NCBI RefSeq assembly: GCF_914768025.1
Contig: NZ_CAJZCE010000004.1
Span: 176,716 to 240,715, forward strand
Direction of reading: 5' to 3'
DNA length: 64,000 nucleotides
DNA from: Snodgrassella gandavensis
Lineage (GTDB): Bacteria > Pseudomonadota > Gammaproteobacteria > Burkholderiales > Neisseriaceae
Shown: positions 10,308 to 20,652 of the stretch, piece after piece
How positions within the stretch are numbered: position 1 is the first letter of the stretch
How the letters are laid out: every line of letters starts with the position of its first letter
Made by a program: the position numbers and the translations under genes
Notes under the pieces: generated by a model
Database searches by the model: none
Told to the model about the DNA's origin: nothing
What the model saw: the letters and a program-made list of their open reading frames with translations, nothing else

Positions 10308-11688
10308 GAGCGGGGTTTAATGCTTGCAGGCGGTGCTTGTGTTGCTGGATGATTTGATAAACGTCGCGATCCAGTTGACCTTGTGGCTGGCTGAGGATGG
10401 TGTGCAGTTCATCGCTGTTGCTGGCGCTGCCCAGATAAATCCAGTTGTGGAAGATGTGGTATTTCTGCCGTTCTTTGATGTAGGCATAGCTGGTAAATGG
10501 CCATGCAGCCAGTTTGATTTTTTGTAAGGCCAGTGCCAGTTTGAGGTTGTGGGTAGTGGCGGTAATTTTGTTAATGCAGGCTCCGCTGCATTGGTGTAGC
10601 TGGTGGCGGAAGCAGGGGCGGTTGCTGCTGCCTTTTTCGATACCAAGAGTTTGCAGGCACAAGTCGGTGTTGCTGATGGTGCTTTTGATGGCTTTCTGGG
10701 CATCGCTTTTGCTGTGAAACAGGCCATAGTAACGTTGTTGCTCATTGAACTGGACGTGACGCATGGATACGATGTTCAGGGTATCGTAGCCGTGTGTGTT
10801 GGTGCTGAGCTGGAAGCTGAACAGGTCTTTCTGGCGGCGCAGGCGGCGGTTGAGGATAGGCTGGCGCTGTTTGATTTGCGCCGATTCGGTGAGCAGGGCA
10901 TCTAGTTCGCCACTACAGGGGATAACGTCGATTTTTTTGGCCTGCTGTGACAGGCTCATTTCTTTGCTGTTGTGCACATCCTGACCAAAATGGCTCAGCA
11001 GACGGGTTTTGACTTGCTTGCTTTTGCCGATATACAAGGGGAGGTCGTTGTCGCCGTATATAAGGTACACGCCGTAATCGTCGCTGATGTTTTTCAGGAC
11101 ATCGTTGTTGAGATGGGCGGGCAGGCTGGGACGTTGCATAATGGTTTTGCAGGCCTGATGCAGGGTGCTGGCCGGAAAGTTGTGCTTGAGCTGCTGCCAG
11201 AAGTCGTAGATGGCGCGTGCATCGGCAAAGGCTCGGTGGCGGTTGTGCATGTCGATGTTATGACGGGCAATGATTTTGTCCAGTCCGTGGTGTTTGTGTT
11301 CAGGGTAAAGCTGACGTGACAGTTTGACGGTACACAATTGTTGCGGATTGAAGGTTCTGCCCAGACGTTTGAAAGCGGCTTTGATGAAGCCGTAATCAAA
11401 ACGTACGTTGTGAGCAACGAAGATGCGCTCTTTGAAAATGACGCTGAGCCGGTCGGCAATTTCGTCGTTGAAATGCGGTGCCTGTTCTACCATCTGGTTG
11501 CTGATGCCGGTGAGTGCCTGAATGAAAGGGGGAATGCTGGCGTTGGGATTGAGCAAGGTATGGAAAACCTGTGGCTGCTGCTGGCCGGATTCGGTGTAGA
11601 CGACGGCAATTTCGGTAATGCGGTCGCTGGTGGTACGGCCACCGGTGGTTTCGATGTCGACAAAGGCAAGTTGCTGGTCTGGAAACAT
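10291..11688 (-). CDS. DnaQ-like 3'-5' exonuclease fused to a GIY-YIG/UvrC-type nuclease domain
   Basis: N-terminus FVDIETTGGRTTSDRITEIAVV, then HNVRFDYGFI (DEDD exonuclease). C-terminal half DDYGVYLIYGDNDLPLYIGKSKQVKTRLLSHF (GIY-YIG). Confidence 0.92.
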   Translation of the reverse strand: MFPDQQLAFVDIETTGGRTTSDRITEIAVVYTESGQQQPQVFHTLLNPNASIPPFIQALTGISNQMVEQAPHFNDEIADRLSVIFKERIFVAHNVRFDYGFIKAAFKRLGRTFNPQQLCTVKLSRQLYPEHKHHGLDKIIARHNIDMHNRHRAFADARAIYDFWQQLKHNFPASTLHQACKTIMQRPSLPAHLNNDVLKNISDDYGVYLIYGDNDLPLYIGKSKQVKTRLLSHFGQDVHNSKEMSLSQQAKKIDVIPCSGELDALLTESAQIKQRQPILNRRLRRQKDLFSFQLSTNTHGYDTLNIVSMRHVQFNEQQRYYGLFHSKSDAQKAIKSTISNTDLCLQTLGIEKGSSNRPCFRHQLHQCSGACINKITATTHNLKLALALQKIKLAAWPFTSYAYIKERQKYHIFHNWIYLGSASNSDELHTILSQPQGQLDRDVYQIIQQHKHRLQALNPAHVCPD

Positions 11689-11698
11689 GATTTCTGGG

Positions 11699-12322
11699 TT
11701 AGCGGATGTGTTTGATAACGTAGGTGACTATGCCGACGATGGTAAGGGTGTCGCCTTCTTTAAAGCTGAAGTTGGGATAGGTCTGGCTGCTGTTTTCGGA
11801 ATGCAGTTCAATGCAGCCATTATTCAGTTTGTGCAGGCGTTTGATGGTGAATTCGTTCCCCAAGTCGGCCATGACGATGTCGCGGTGTTTAGGGGTAAGG
11901 GAACGATCGATGATAAGCAGGTCGTTGCGGCTGATGCCGGCGTCGTGCATGGAGTCTCCGCCACAGCGTACGGCAATGGTGGCCGCCTGATTTTTTATCA
12001 GATACTGGTTGAAATCCAGATAATCGCTGATGTAAGGTTCTGCCGGGCTGGGAAAGCCAGCAGGAATGGTTTCTGTGGCTAACGGGATGTTTAGCTGGCT
12101 GAGGTTGTCGGCTATTTTCCAGCAATCGGCCGGCAGATTTTGCGCTGGGCGCAGCGGGGTATTAGCTAGCTGGCTAATCAGGTGTTCTACTGTGGGTATC
12201 AGGCTTACGGGGATGCGTTTGACTATTTTCGGCCCGGCAATTTTGGCTTTGCGTCCGGCACCGGCTCTGGCACCACCGTGTCTACTGGATTTTGCTGCTG
12301 TATCAACCACTAGTCTGCTCAT
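11699..12322 (-). CDS. umuD: UmuD/LexA-like S24 peptidase with an N-terminal extension
   Basis: PAGFPSPAEPY cleavage-site region, GDSM catalytic Ser, EFTIKRL catalytic Lys. The N-terminus has GGARAGAGRKAK. Confidence 0.9.
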   Translation of the reverse strand: MSRLVVDTAAKSSRHGGARAGAGRKAKIAGPKIVKRIPVSLIPTVEHLISQLANTPLRPAQNLPADCWKIADNLSQLNIPLATETIPAGFPSPAEPYISDYLDFNQYLIKNQAATIAVRCGGDSMHDAGISRNDLLIIDRSLTPKHRDIVMADLGNEFTIKRLHKLNNGCIELHSENSSQTYPNFSFKEGDTLTIVGIVTYVIKHIR

Positions 12323-12323
12323 T

Positions 12324-12344
12324 TTGATTAAGTTATTTAATCAA
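12324..12344. promoter_or_regulatory. Candidate operator: perfect inverted repeat TTGATTAA-GTTAT-TTAATCAA
   Basis: 8-bp perfect arms with a 5-bp spacer, 2 bp upstream of the umuD-like start codon (ATG at 12322-12320, reverse strand). Confidence 0.5.
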
Positions 12345-12596
12345 GAATGGTAGGATTTTGATTTTGCTGCGTCAATTATGCTTGCTGTGGATGGCTGGTA
12401 ATGGTTTGTTTTTTTATGCTTTATGCCGTTGGATATTACTTGTGTTGATGCAAGTTAACTGATTCTGTAATTGATTGTTTATTTTAAATAATTGTTATTG
12501 ATTGCTGTTGACTGGATGGCTTATGGTTAAGCTGTGTATGAATTATTTATCTAAGAAGAGTTTGATGCTGATAAATTAATCTTTCAGATAATGGGC

Positions 12597-12839
12597 TTAC
12601 TGCTGTTGCAGGTGCGCTGAAGCGGGTTGGGCTGAATAGCTGTGTGAAGCTGGTATGCTGCTGGCTGAGGCTATTTGATCCGCAATCTGGTCGAGGGTGG
12701 TGATGGTTTCCAGATGGGCTTTTTGTACGTCTGAAGCGGTGATGGCTGCGGCTTCACTGGCACTATGCTGGTTTTCGTGATGTGAGCAGGCGACCATGCA
12801 GGTAATAACGAAAACGAGCAGTAATGAAGAGGTTTTCAT
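12597..12839 (-). CDS. Small putative lipoprotein
   Basis: MKTSSLLLVFVITCMVACSHHEN: signal peptide with lipobox MVAC. Confidence 0.6.
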   Translation of the reverse strand: MKTSSLLLVFVITCMVACSHHENQHSASEAAAITASDVQKAHLETITTLDQIADQIASASSIPASHSYSAQPASAHLQQQ

Positions 12840-12875
12840 GATTTTGTGCTGGTATGGGACTGATTTATTATTTTA

Positions 12876-13481
12876 TTATGCTTGGTTTAGTGGTGTACAG
12901 CCGCATTGGCTGAGTAGCAGGGTGGTTTCATATACGGGCAGACCCATGATGCCGGTAAAGCTACCGCTGATGTGTTCGACTAACATGCCACCCAGCCCCT
13001 GAATGCCGTAGGCTCCTGCTTTATCCAGTGGTTCGCCGGTAGCAATGTAGGCAGCAATCTGTTCGTTTTGTAAGGAGGCAAAGTGAACGGTGCTGGTTTG
13101 CAGGATATGGCTGGTTTGGTTGTGCCAGTAAATGCAAACTGCGGTGTGAACCTGATGCTGGCGGCCTGAAAGTAATTTGAGCATACTGAATGCATCGTCG
13201 GTATTGGCCGGTTTGCCCAGAATCAGGTTATTCAGGCTGACGGTGGTGTCGGCGCTGATAAGGGGAAATTCTGGTGGCTGCTGCTGGGTTTGTTGCCATG
13301 TGGTAAGTGCAGCGCTGTTTTTCATGCGCGCCATGCGCTGGACGTAATCTGTTGCGTTTTCGCCCGGATAAGGTGTTTCATCAATCTCTGCGGGTAAGCG
13401 CAGGACATGGTAGCCAAGATTGGTGAGGATTTCACGCCGGCGCGGGCTGCCTGAAGCCAGATAGATGGTTAGCGGGTTCAT
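12876..13481 (-). CDS. maf: Maf family nucleotide pyrophosphatase
   Basis: LASGSPRRREILTNLG; ISADTTV; KAGAYGIQGLGG. Confidence 0.95.
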   Translation of the reverse strand: MNPLTIYLASGSPRRREILTNLGYHVLRLPAEIDETPYPGENATDYVQRMARMKNSAALTTWQQTQQQPPEFPLISADTTVSLNNLILGKPANTDDAFSMLKLLSGRQHQVHTAVCIYWHNQTSHILQTSTVHFASLQNEQIAAYIATGEPLDKAGAYGIQGLGGMLVEHISGSFTGIMGLPVYETTLLLSQCGCTPLNQA

Positions 13482-13632
13482 TGTCTTGTTTGGTGCAGAT
13501 AATTGTGTATTGTGTGGGTTTGCTGTGGTTATTTTAACATTGCTTTAGGCTGCATTGTTTGCTGTTGGTAATGGGGTATTGTGTTCTGGCTGCGTTGGCT
13601 GGGTGGTGACTTGTATTTTGTTAGTTGTCAGC

Positions 13633-14625
13633 TTAACGGTTTACGTCGACGATAAAGCGGCCTTTGGTTTGACCACTGATGATGTCTTGTGCGATTTTAG
13701 GGCATTCGTTCAGGGAAATAATTTGCCCAATGTGTTGTAATTGGTCGGTGTTCAGGTGTTTGGCTAGAAAATCCCATGCGGCAATGCGTTTTGGCTGGGC
13801 TGCCATAACGCTGTCGATACCGGCCAGTGTTATGCCTCTGAGGATAAAGGGGGCAACTGTTGCAGGAAAGTCCATACCCTGTGCTAAGCCGCAGGCTGTA
13901 ACGATGCCACCATATTGGGTTTGGGCACAGATATTGGCCAGACTGTGTGAACCGAGTACGTCAATGGCTGCTGCCCATTGTTCTTTTTGTAATGGTTTGC
14001 CAGCGCAGGCCAGAGTTTTGCTGTCGATGAAATGTTGCACACCCAGTTGTTGCAGGTAATCTGTATTGTTGATTTTGCTGGTGGCAGCGGTGATGGTGTA
14101 GCCCAGTTGGGTGAGTAATATGATGGCAACTGAACCCACGCCGCCGGTTGCACCGGTGATAAGGATGCTACCCTGTTCTGGGGTAATGCCATGTTCGATT
14201 ATGCGTTGAACGCACAGAGCGGCTGTATAGCCGGCAGTGCCGATAATCATGGCTTGTTGGGCGCTGATACCTGTGGGTAGGGGGATAAGCCAGTCTGACT
14301 TGAGATAGGCATACTGGCTCAGGCAGCCCCAATGGGTTTCGCCACAGCCCCAGCCATTTAAGATGACGCTGTCTCCTGACTGGTATTGTTTGCTGCTGCT
14401 GTGGATGATGGTTCCAACGCCGTCTATGCCGGGTATCATCGGCCACTGTCGTACTACTGGGCCAGTATTGGTGATGGCCAGTGCCTCTTTATAGTTTAAA
14501 CTGGAATACTGTATTTGCAGCAGGGTATCGCCTGTTTGCTGCAATAGCTCTTCTTCGGTGATGTTCTGGATGTTACAGGAAAACGCGGTCTGGTTTTTTT
14601 CTAATAGTATGGCTTTAGCTAACAT
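13633..14625 (-). CDS. MDR-family oxidoreductase (YhdH/YhfP quinone oxidoreductase-like)
   Basis: SSLNYKEALAIT, PGIDGVGTI, ILITGATGGVGSVAI. Confidence 0.88.
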   Translation of the reverse strand: MLAKAILLEKNQTAFSCNIQNITEEELLQQTGDTLLQIQYSSLNYKEALAITNTGPVVRQWPMIPGIDGVGTIIHSSSKQYQSGDSVILNGWGCGETHWGCLSQYAYLKSDWLIPLPTGISAQQAMIIGTAGYTAALCVQRIIEHGITPEQGSILITGATGGVGSVAIILLTQLGYTITAATSKINNTDYLQQLGVQHFIDSKTLACAGKPLQKEQWAAAIDVLGSHSLANICAQTQYGGIVTACGLAQGMDFPATVAPFILRGITLAGIDSVMAAQPKRIAAWDFLAKHLNTDQLQHIGQIISLNECPKIAQDIISGQTKGRFIVDVNR

Positions 14626-14971
14626 GGTTGAATTCCTGTTGTTGATAACTAGACGGCGAGTCTAATTTTTATTATAGGCTGTCTGGTTACAATCCATTAT
14701 GAAGTAGATTAATCGGTTTTCAGGATAATCTTGGCTAAATTTTTGAAATAATGGTAAAAAAGAATTTTTGGGTGCGCCTGTTTTTTCAGTATGCTTGCTT
14801 TTAATATCCGCACTGATGTAGCCATGCGTGGTCATCATTTTTACGCTACTGTGGATAAGGGCAATTCGGGTGTTGTGGCCTTAGCAGGATAATGGTTGCG
14901 TACTGGATGGTTTTGTCATGGCGGTAAGATTTTTGTTTGCTGTAAAGATAAGAGGGCTGGTTGATTCAGTG

Positions 14972-15811
14972 TTACTTTCCCTGCTTGCTGACGGCAATAC
15001 GACACAGCCAGTCCAGCCAGCTAATGGGTAAGAGCTTTTTTAAATACCAGAATAGATGTGCCGGTACGGTAACCGGATAGCGTGCTTTGGGTTTGCGGGC
15101 ATTCAGGGCGCGTACGCAGACGTTGGCGCATTGTTCGGCAGTTAATGTAAATGGTGCTACAGCGCCAGCAGTTTGCAGGCGGTTGAGCTGCGCCTGATAG
15201 GCGGCACGATGTACGCTGTTTTCAACATCTATATACTGTTTGAATTTGACTAGAGCATTGGGGCGGAAGCGGGTGGCAATTGGCCCCGGTTCGAGTAGGC
15301 TGATATGGATACCGCTGGCATGAGTTTCCTGTCGCAGGGTGTCGCATAATCCTTCCAGTGCGAATTTGCTGCTGATGTAGGCACTGCGCCATGGCATGGC
15401 TGCATAGCCCAGTATGCTGGAGTTAACCAGAATGCGGCCATATTGCTGGCGGCGAAAGACTTTCATGGCTGCATTGATGCATTGCCAAGTACCAAATACA
15501 TTGGTGTTGAACTGCTCCTGCAAGGCTGTGCGGCTGATGTCTTCGGCAGCACCAGTCTGGCCATAGCCAGCATTGCAGAATAAGGCATCCAGTCGGCCGA
15601 ATTCAGTGATTACGGTTTCGATAGCAGTCTGTATTTGTTTGTCATTAGTGATATCCAGTTGCAGACTATGAAAACCTTCGGCACGTAAGCGTTCTACATC
15701 TTCTGCGCGACGGCAGCTTGTATAAACGCGCCAGTTGTCCTGACGCAGTAATTGTGCTGTGGCGTAGCCAATGCCACTGGAGCAGCCGGTGATCAGGATA
15801 GTTTTTTGCAT
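14972..15811 (-). CDS. Short-chain dehydrogenase/reductase
   Basis: ITGCSSGIGYATA, FCNAGYGQ, SAYISSKFALEG. Confidence 0.92.
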   Translation of the reverse strand: MQKTILITGCSSGIGYATAQLLRQDNWRVYTSCRRAEDVERLRAEGFHSLQLDITNDKQIQTAIETVITEFGRLDALFCNAGYGQTGAAEDISRTALQEQFNTNVFGTWQCINAAMKVFRRQQYGRILVNSSILGYAAMPWRSAYISSKFALEGLCDTLRQETHASGIHISLLEPGPIATRFRPNALVKFKQYIDVENSVHRAAYQAQLNRLQTAGAVAPFTLTAEQCANVCVRALNARKPKARYPVTVPAHLFWYLKKLLPISWLDWLCRIAVSKQGK

Positions 15812-15849
15812 GTTTATACTTGGTTGAAATCCGTTTTAACGGTTCTAGT

Positions 15850-16275
15850 TTAACATGCTGGATGGCATGTATTTTCTAAGGTTGTATGTTTAGCCTGTTT
15901 ATATCCATAAATGGTAAAAATGTTGTCTTCTTCATCATAAGGGATACGCAGGCGTTCAAGGATTGCTCTGAATGTAGTGGTTTCATCAATGATTGCATCG
16001 GCAATTAATCTGCCTCTATGCTGGCTTAGTTGTGGTCGAACTTTCAGCCACTCAATCATAAAGAGTGGAGGCATACCTTCATGATAGTAGTTACTCCAGT
16101 CACCTAGCCAGTTTGGTACTTCGTTTAAGTAGGTATGACAGGTTTTATCTTTATTTGCGATACAGCGCAATACATAAGGCGGTTCGAAAGCTAAGCTGCT
16201 CACAGCATGCTGCAATTTAATCCATTTGAGGTCGTTCATCATGGGAATAAATTGTTTTGCTACTATGATTTCCAC
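15850..16275 (-). CDS. Hypothetical protein
   Basis: 141-aa intact ORF with protein-like composition. Confidence 0.55.
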   Translation of the reverse strand: MEIIVAKQFIPMMNDLKWIKLQHAVSSLAFEPPYVLRCIANKDKTCHTYLNEVPNWLGDWSNYYHEGMPPLFMIEWLKVRPQLSQHRGRLIADAIIDETTTFRAILERLRIPYDEEDNIFTIYGYKQAKHTTLENTCHPAC

Positions 16276-16421
16276 TACTTTCTGTTTTAGTTGCTATATG
16301 TCTTTATGCACTGTTATGTAATGTTTATATTCATTATATAAGGAAGTGATACCATTTAAATCATTGAATTCCATTATTGTGGATTAAATATTCTGGTTAT
16401 TTTGATAAACACCATTGTGGA

Positions 16422-17381
16422 TTATTGCTCTTTTTCGGCCGCAGCATCATAGGCATCTACGATTTTCTGCACCAAAGGATGGCGGACTACATCTTCGCTG
16501 GTGAAAACGTGAAAATAGATACCGTCAATGTTGTTGAGCTTTTCGCGTGCGTCTTTCAGGCCGCTTTTGATGTTTTTGGGCAAGTCAATCTGGCTGGTAT
16601 CACCGGTGATGACTGCCTTGGCGCCAAAGCCTATGCGGGTGAGGAACATTTTCATTTGCTCGGGTGTGGTATTCTGGGCTTCGTCCAGAATAATATAAGC
16701 GCCGTTAAGTGTACGTCCGCGCATATAGGCTAAGGGGGCGATTTCAATCAGCCCTTTTTCCAGTAGTTTGGTGACGCGGTCAAAACCCATCAGGTCGTAG
16801 AGGGCATCATATAAGGGGCGCAGGTATGGATCGACTTTCTGTGCCAGATCACCGGGCAGAAAACCCAGCTTTTCACCGGCTTCTACGGCAGGACGTACCA
16901 AAACAATACGTTCTACCTGATGTTTTTCGATGGCATCTACGGCCGCGGCCACGGCCAGATAGGTTTTGCCGGTACCGGCTGGACCCAGACCGAATACCAC
17001 ATCATGTTTTAACAATGCTTGTATATAGCCATTCTGGCGTGGCGTACGGCCACCGATATTGCCGCGGCGGGTGCGTAATGTCCAGACTTTGGGCTCGTGA
17101 TGTTCTGTATCTTGGTGAGTGCTGGTTTTGGCTTCTACAGCGGCCAGTTGAATATCGCTATCGTTCAGATCACGTTCCCGCGCGATGCTGGCCAGATTTT
17201 CCAGTGCTTTGATTCCCTCGCTGATTTGTTTTCCGGTCAAGGTAAAATGGTCGAAACGGCGGGTAATTTCAAGATTCAGAGCTTTGCCCAGACTGATAAT
17301 GTGCTGGTCTAGTGCACCACACAGACGTTGCAGGGCTGTGTTGTCTATTTGTTCAAGCTGATAATGGCTGGTTTGACTCAT
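16422..17381 (-). CDS. phoH: PhoH family ATPase
   Basis: GLGPAGTGKTYLAVAAAVDA, LVRPAVEAGEKLGFLPGDL, YIILDEAQNTTPEQMKMFLTR. Confidence 0.95.
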   Translation of the reverse strand: MSQTSHYQLEQIDNTALQRLCGALDQHIISLGKALNLEITRRFDHFTLTGKQISEGIKALENLASIARERDLNDSDIQLAAVEAKTSTHQDTEHHEPKVWTLRTRRGNIGGRTPRQNGYIQALLKHDVVFGLGPAGTGKTYLAVAAAVDAIEKHQVERIVLVRPAVEAGEKLGFLPGDLAQKVDPYLRPLYDALYDLMGFDRVTKLLEKGLIEIAPLAYMRGRTLNGAYIILDEAQNTTPEQMKMFLTRIGFGAKAVITGDTSQIDLPKNIKSGLKDAREKLNNIDGIYFHVFTSEDVVRHPLVQKIVDAYDAAAEKEQ

Positions 17382-17622
17382 GATTACGCTGAATGAAATT
17401 AAATAATTATTAATATGTAGTCAAGCTGGTCGAAAGCAAGGGTGAATTGTCGGATAATGTTATGTCTGGTAATGGTGCTGTTTTTAAGATGATATGACAG
17501 CAAATGATTAAGCGGCCTTGTCGGTAAACATGAGTTAGTATAGATTGTGGCTGTAAATGGAGGCATGCTGCTGGCAATTTAAGCTAACAGGCATATAAAT
17601 GATTTTGTGAATGGATAATTGC

Positions 17623-18216
17623 ATGCGAACTGCGAAGATTACACGTAATACCAGTGAAACAAAAATACAGATAAGCATTAATTTGGATGGCACTGGTGTG
17701 GGGAATTTTGATACTGGCGTGCCCTTTCTGGAGCATATGCTGGATCAGATTGCCCGCCACGGTCTGATTGATCTGGATATCCGCTGTCGCGGAGACGTAC
17801 ATATTGATGACCATCATACGGTTGAGGATATAGGTATTGCGTTGGGGCAGGCATTGAAACAGGCTTTGGGGGATAAATGCGGGATTACGCGTTATGGTCA
17901 CAGTTATGTACCGCTGGATGAGTCGTTAAGCCGGGTAGTGCTGGATTTATCCGGTCGGCCGGGGCTGGTGTATAACGTTGAGTTTACCCGTGCTTTAATT
18001 GGACGCTTTGATGTTGATTTGTTCAGTGAGTTTTTTCATGGTTTGGTGAATCATGCGATGATGACACTACATATTGATAATCTACGTGGTGTGAATGCAC
18101 ATCATCAGGCTGAAACGATTTTCAAGGCATTTGGCCGTGCATTGCGGATGGCTGTGGCTGCGGATGAACGCATGGCAGGGGTGATGCCGTCAACCAAGGG
18201 TACGCTGACTGCTTGA
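17623..18216 (+). CDS. hisB: Imidazoleglycerol-phosphate dehydratase
   Basis: [54 protein letters not shown]. Confidence 0.97.
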   Translation: MRTAKITRNTSETKIQISINLDGTGVGNFDTGVPFLEHMLDQIARHGLIDLDIRCRGDVHIDDHHTVEDIGIALGQALKQALGDKCGITRYGHSYVPLDESLSRVVLDLSGRPGLVYNVEFTRALIGRFDVDLFSEFFHGLVNHAMMTLHIDNLRGVNAHHQAETIFKAFGRALRMAVAADERMAGVMPSTKGTLTA

Positions 18217-18235
18217 TGTTATTGAGTGAATAGGC

Positions 18236-18265
18236 TATCCGTTAATGTGTGTACATTAACGGATA
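18236..18265 (+). terminator. Hairpin terminator after hisB
   Basis: TATCCGTTAATGT-GTGT-ACATTAACGGATA: perfect 13-bp stem followed by ATTTTATTT. Confidence 0.65.
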
Positions 18266-18700
18266 ATTTTATTTGTGCTTCAGTTAATTATATTGTTGAT
18301 ATTGCTGTTGATTTTATCTATATAGCAATAACCAAAATGTGAACTTTTGCAAATATAAAGTTGACTATGATTAATATATATAAATAATATTTTTATTTAT
18401 ATATTTATTTGTTTATTTGTGATAATGTTTTCCTGTAAAATATGGTGACTACATTATTGGTTTTTGCCGGTTCTGGGGGCATGACTAATAGATGGCAGGT
18501 GCTTTAAATGTGCTTGATAAAGATAAATTAAACTGTCAGTCGAATGATAAAACCAGTGTAGCCGGTATTGGGTCAATTGGTATGATTGATGGTGAGCATG
18601 GGCAGTTTCTTTATAAAAAGCCCGTTAAGTATAATCGGATTCGTGGTAAGTTTTGTTCAATATAGGTTCAGTTGATTTTAATAAAAATAAAGATGCGAAG

Positions 18701-19348
18701 ATGAAAGTAGCCATTGTCAATTATGGTATGGGTAATTTGCACTCTGTTCTGCAATCGGTACAGGCAGCAAGTCAGCTACAGCAGACGCAGGCTGAAATTA
18801 TTCTGACGGCCGAACCGGATGAGATATACACGGCAGACAAAATTATTTTTCCCGGTCAGGGTGCCATGCCGGACTGTATGGCTGCTTTACAGCAAAGCGG
18901 GCTGGCAGAGGCGCTGACCGATGGTTTACGGCGTAAACCGTTTTTTGGTATTTGTGTTGGTGCTCAATTGCTGTTTGAATTCAGTGAGGAAGGCGATACT
19001 GCTGGATTAGGCTGGTTTCAGGGAACTGTACCGCGTTTTCAGGCTGTTACAAGTGCAGATGGAAGACCGTTGAAAATACCTCATATGGGCTGGAATCGTG
19101 TACATCAGACTCAAAATCATCCTTTATTTGATGGGGTGGCACAGGATGAGTGGTTTTATTTTGTTCATAGTTATTATCTGTTGCCGCAAGATTCGTCCAT
19201 TGTTATGGGTAAGGCAGAATATGGCAATGATTTTGCCTGTATAGTGGGTAAAGATAATGTTTTTGCTACACAATTCCATACTGAGAAAAGCCATGTGGCT
19301 GGTTTGCGCTTGCTGGGTAATTTTTTACGGTGGGATGGTACGTTTTAG
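18701..19348 (+). CDS. hisH: Imidazole glycerol phosphate synthase, glutaminase subunit
   Basis: MKVAIVNYGMGNLHSV, FFGICVGAQLLFEFSEEG, ATQFHTEKSH. Confidence 0.96.
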   Translation: MKVAIVNYGMGNLHSVLQSVQAASQLQQTQAEIILTAEPDEIYTADKIIFPGQGAMPDCMAALQQSGLAEALTDGLRRKPFFGICVGAQLLFEFSEEGDTAGLGWFQGTVPRFQAVTSADGRPLKIPHMGWNRVHQTQNHPLFDGVAQDEWFYFVHSYYLLPQDSSIVMGKAEYGNDFACIVGKDNVFATQFHTEKSHVAGLRLLGNFLRWDGTF

Positions 19349-19399
19349 TTTAATTTAATGGTAGCGGTGTTTAACTTGTTGGTGTAATGCGAATTTGAT

Positions 19400-20140
19400 A
19401 TGTTATTGATTCCAGCGATTGATTTAAAAGGTGGACAATGTGTGCGCCTGCAACAGGGGCTGATGGACAGAGCCACAGTGTTTTCTGATGAACCGGCAAA
19501 GATGGCTGTGCACTGGTGCCAGCAGGGCGCGCGCCGTTTACATCTGGTGGATCTGGATGGCGCTTTCGCTGGTAAACCAGAAAATATGATTTCCATCAAA
19601 TCTATACTGGAACAAGTGGCGGATAATGTGTCCGTACAGCTTGGGGGGGGGATTCGTGATCTGCATACCATTGAACAGTATTTACGACTGGGACTGAGTT
19701 ACGTCATTATTGGTACTGCTGCGGTAAAGAATCCACAGTTTGTCCGGCAGGCATGTGAAGCCTTTCCGGGGCAGATTATTGTCGGGCTGGATGCTAAAGA
19801 GGGTATGGTTGCGATTGATGGCTGGGCAACGGTGACTGATTTACATGTGACTGAACTGGCTAAACGGTTTGCAGACGATGGTGTTAACAGCATTATCTAT
19901 ACTGATATTGGTCGTGATGGAATGATGGGCGGCGTTAATATAGATGCTACAGTGAAGCTGGCTAGGGAAGCTTCTGTGCCAGTGATTGCATCCGGTGGTG
20001 TAACCAATATGGCGGATGTAGAAGCGCTATGTGCAGTAGCTGGGCAGGGGGTTGCTGGTGCTATTGTCGGGCGGGCTATTTATGAAGGCACGCTTGATCT
20101 GGCAGCAGGCCAGCGCATGGCTGATCAGAATAAATATTAG
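19400..20140 (+). CDS. hisA: Phosphoribosylformimino-5-aminoimidazole carboxamide ribotide isomerase
   Basis: [44 protein letters not shown]. Confidence 0.97.
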   Translation: MLLIPAIDLKGGQCVRLQQGLMDRATVFSDEPAKMAVHWCQQGARRLHLVDLDGAFAGKPENMISIKSILEQVADNVSVQLGGGIRDLHTIEQYLRLGLSYVIIGTAAVKNPQFVRQACEAFPGQIIVGLDAKEGMVAIDGWATVTDLHVTELAKRFADDGVNSIIYTDIGRDGMMGGVNIDATVKLAREASVPVIASGGVTNMADVEALCAVAGQGVAGAIVGRAIYEGTLDLAAGQRMADQNKY

Positions 20141-20288
20141 TTTCTAGCTTTTATGCATACAGTAAGACAGCAGATAGTCTGTTTCTGGTAAAAAATATTG
20201 ATAATAATTGTTTGATGCTTGGGATTGTTGGAAGCTGTTGTAATTTATTTAATAACAAATAACTAAGTACAGTAATTAGGGAGGCAGT

Positions 20289-20618
20289 GTGGTGGCTAGT
20301 ATATTTGGTTCGCTGATATTGGCGTTATGGTTATTTCTGGGGATGAATCGCTCACGGCAGAATTTTTTTGAGGCCAGTATATTTATTATGGCCATGATGG
20401 GGATAGAATGCATTATGCAACATGCCTGGCCTGATGTGAATAATGCCTGGTTAGTGGGATGGATGGTGCAGTGGGTTTATGTGTTTATTGCCATGTGGTT
20501 ATTTGATATTGTTTGCCTCAGTAATGTAAGTGCTGTGATTTATTCGATAATAGCGGGTGTCGCCTACTATTATTTACAGCTCAATATACCTGCTCTGGTT
20601 GAGCATTTGCTGAAATAA
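20289..20618 (+). CDS. Small membrane protein of unknown function in the his cluster
   Basis: 109 aa, several hydrophobic helices, between hisA and hisF; GTG start at 20289. Confidence 0.6.
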   Translation: MVASIFGSLILALWLFLGMNRSRQNFFEASIFIMAMMGIECIMQHAWPDVNNAWLVGWMVQWVYVFIAMWLFDIVCLSNVSAVIYSIIAGVAYYYLQLNIPALVEHLLK

Positions 20619-20652
20619 TTATTGCCATTGCATAGCTGAGAAAGATAATATC

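Noticed and set aside
9369-10352. Several plus-strand ORFs (up to 128 aa) opposite umuC
   Set aside because: They are antisense to a strongly supported umuC and explained by high-GC codon bias; compositions are implausible and no start context is evident.
10603-12082. Plus-strand ORFs of 100-154 aa opposite the exonuclease/GIY-YIG and umuD genes
   Set aside because: Same shadow-ORF effect; the minus-strand proteins carry clear catalytic motifs.
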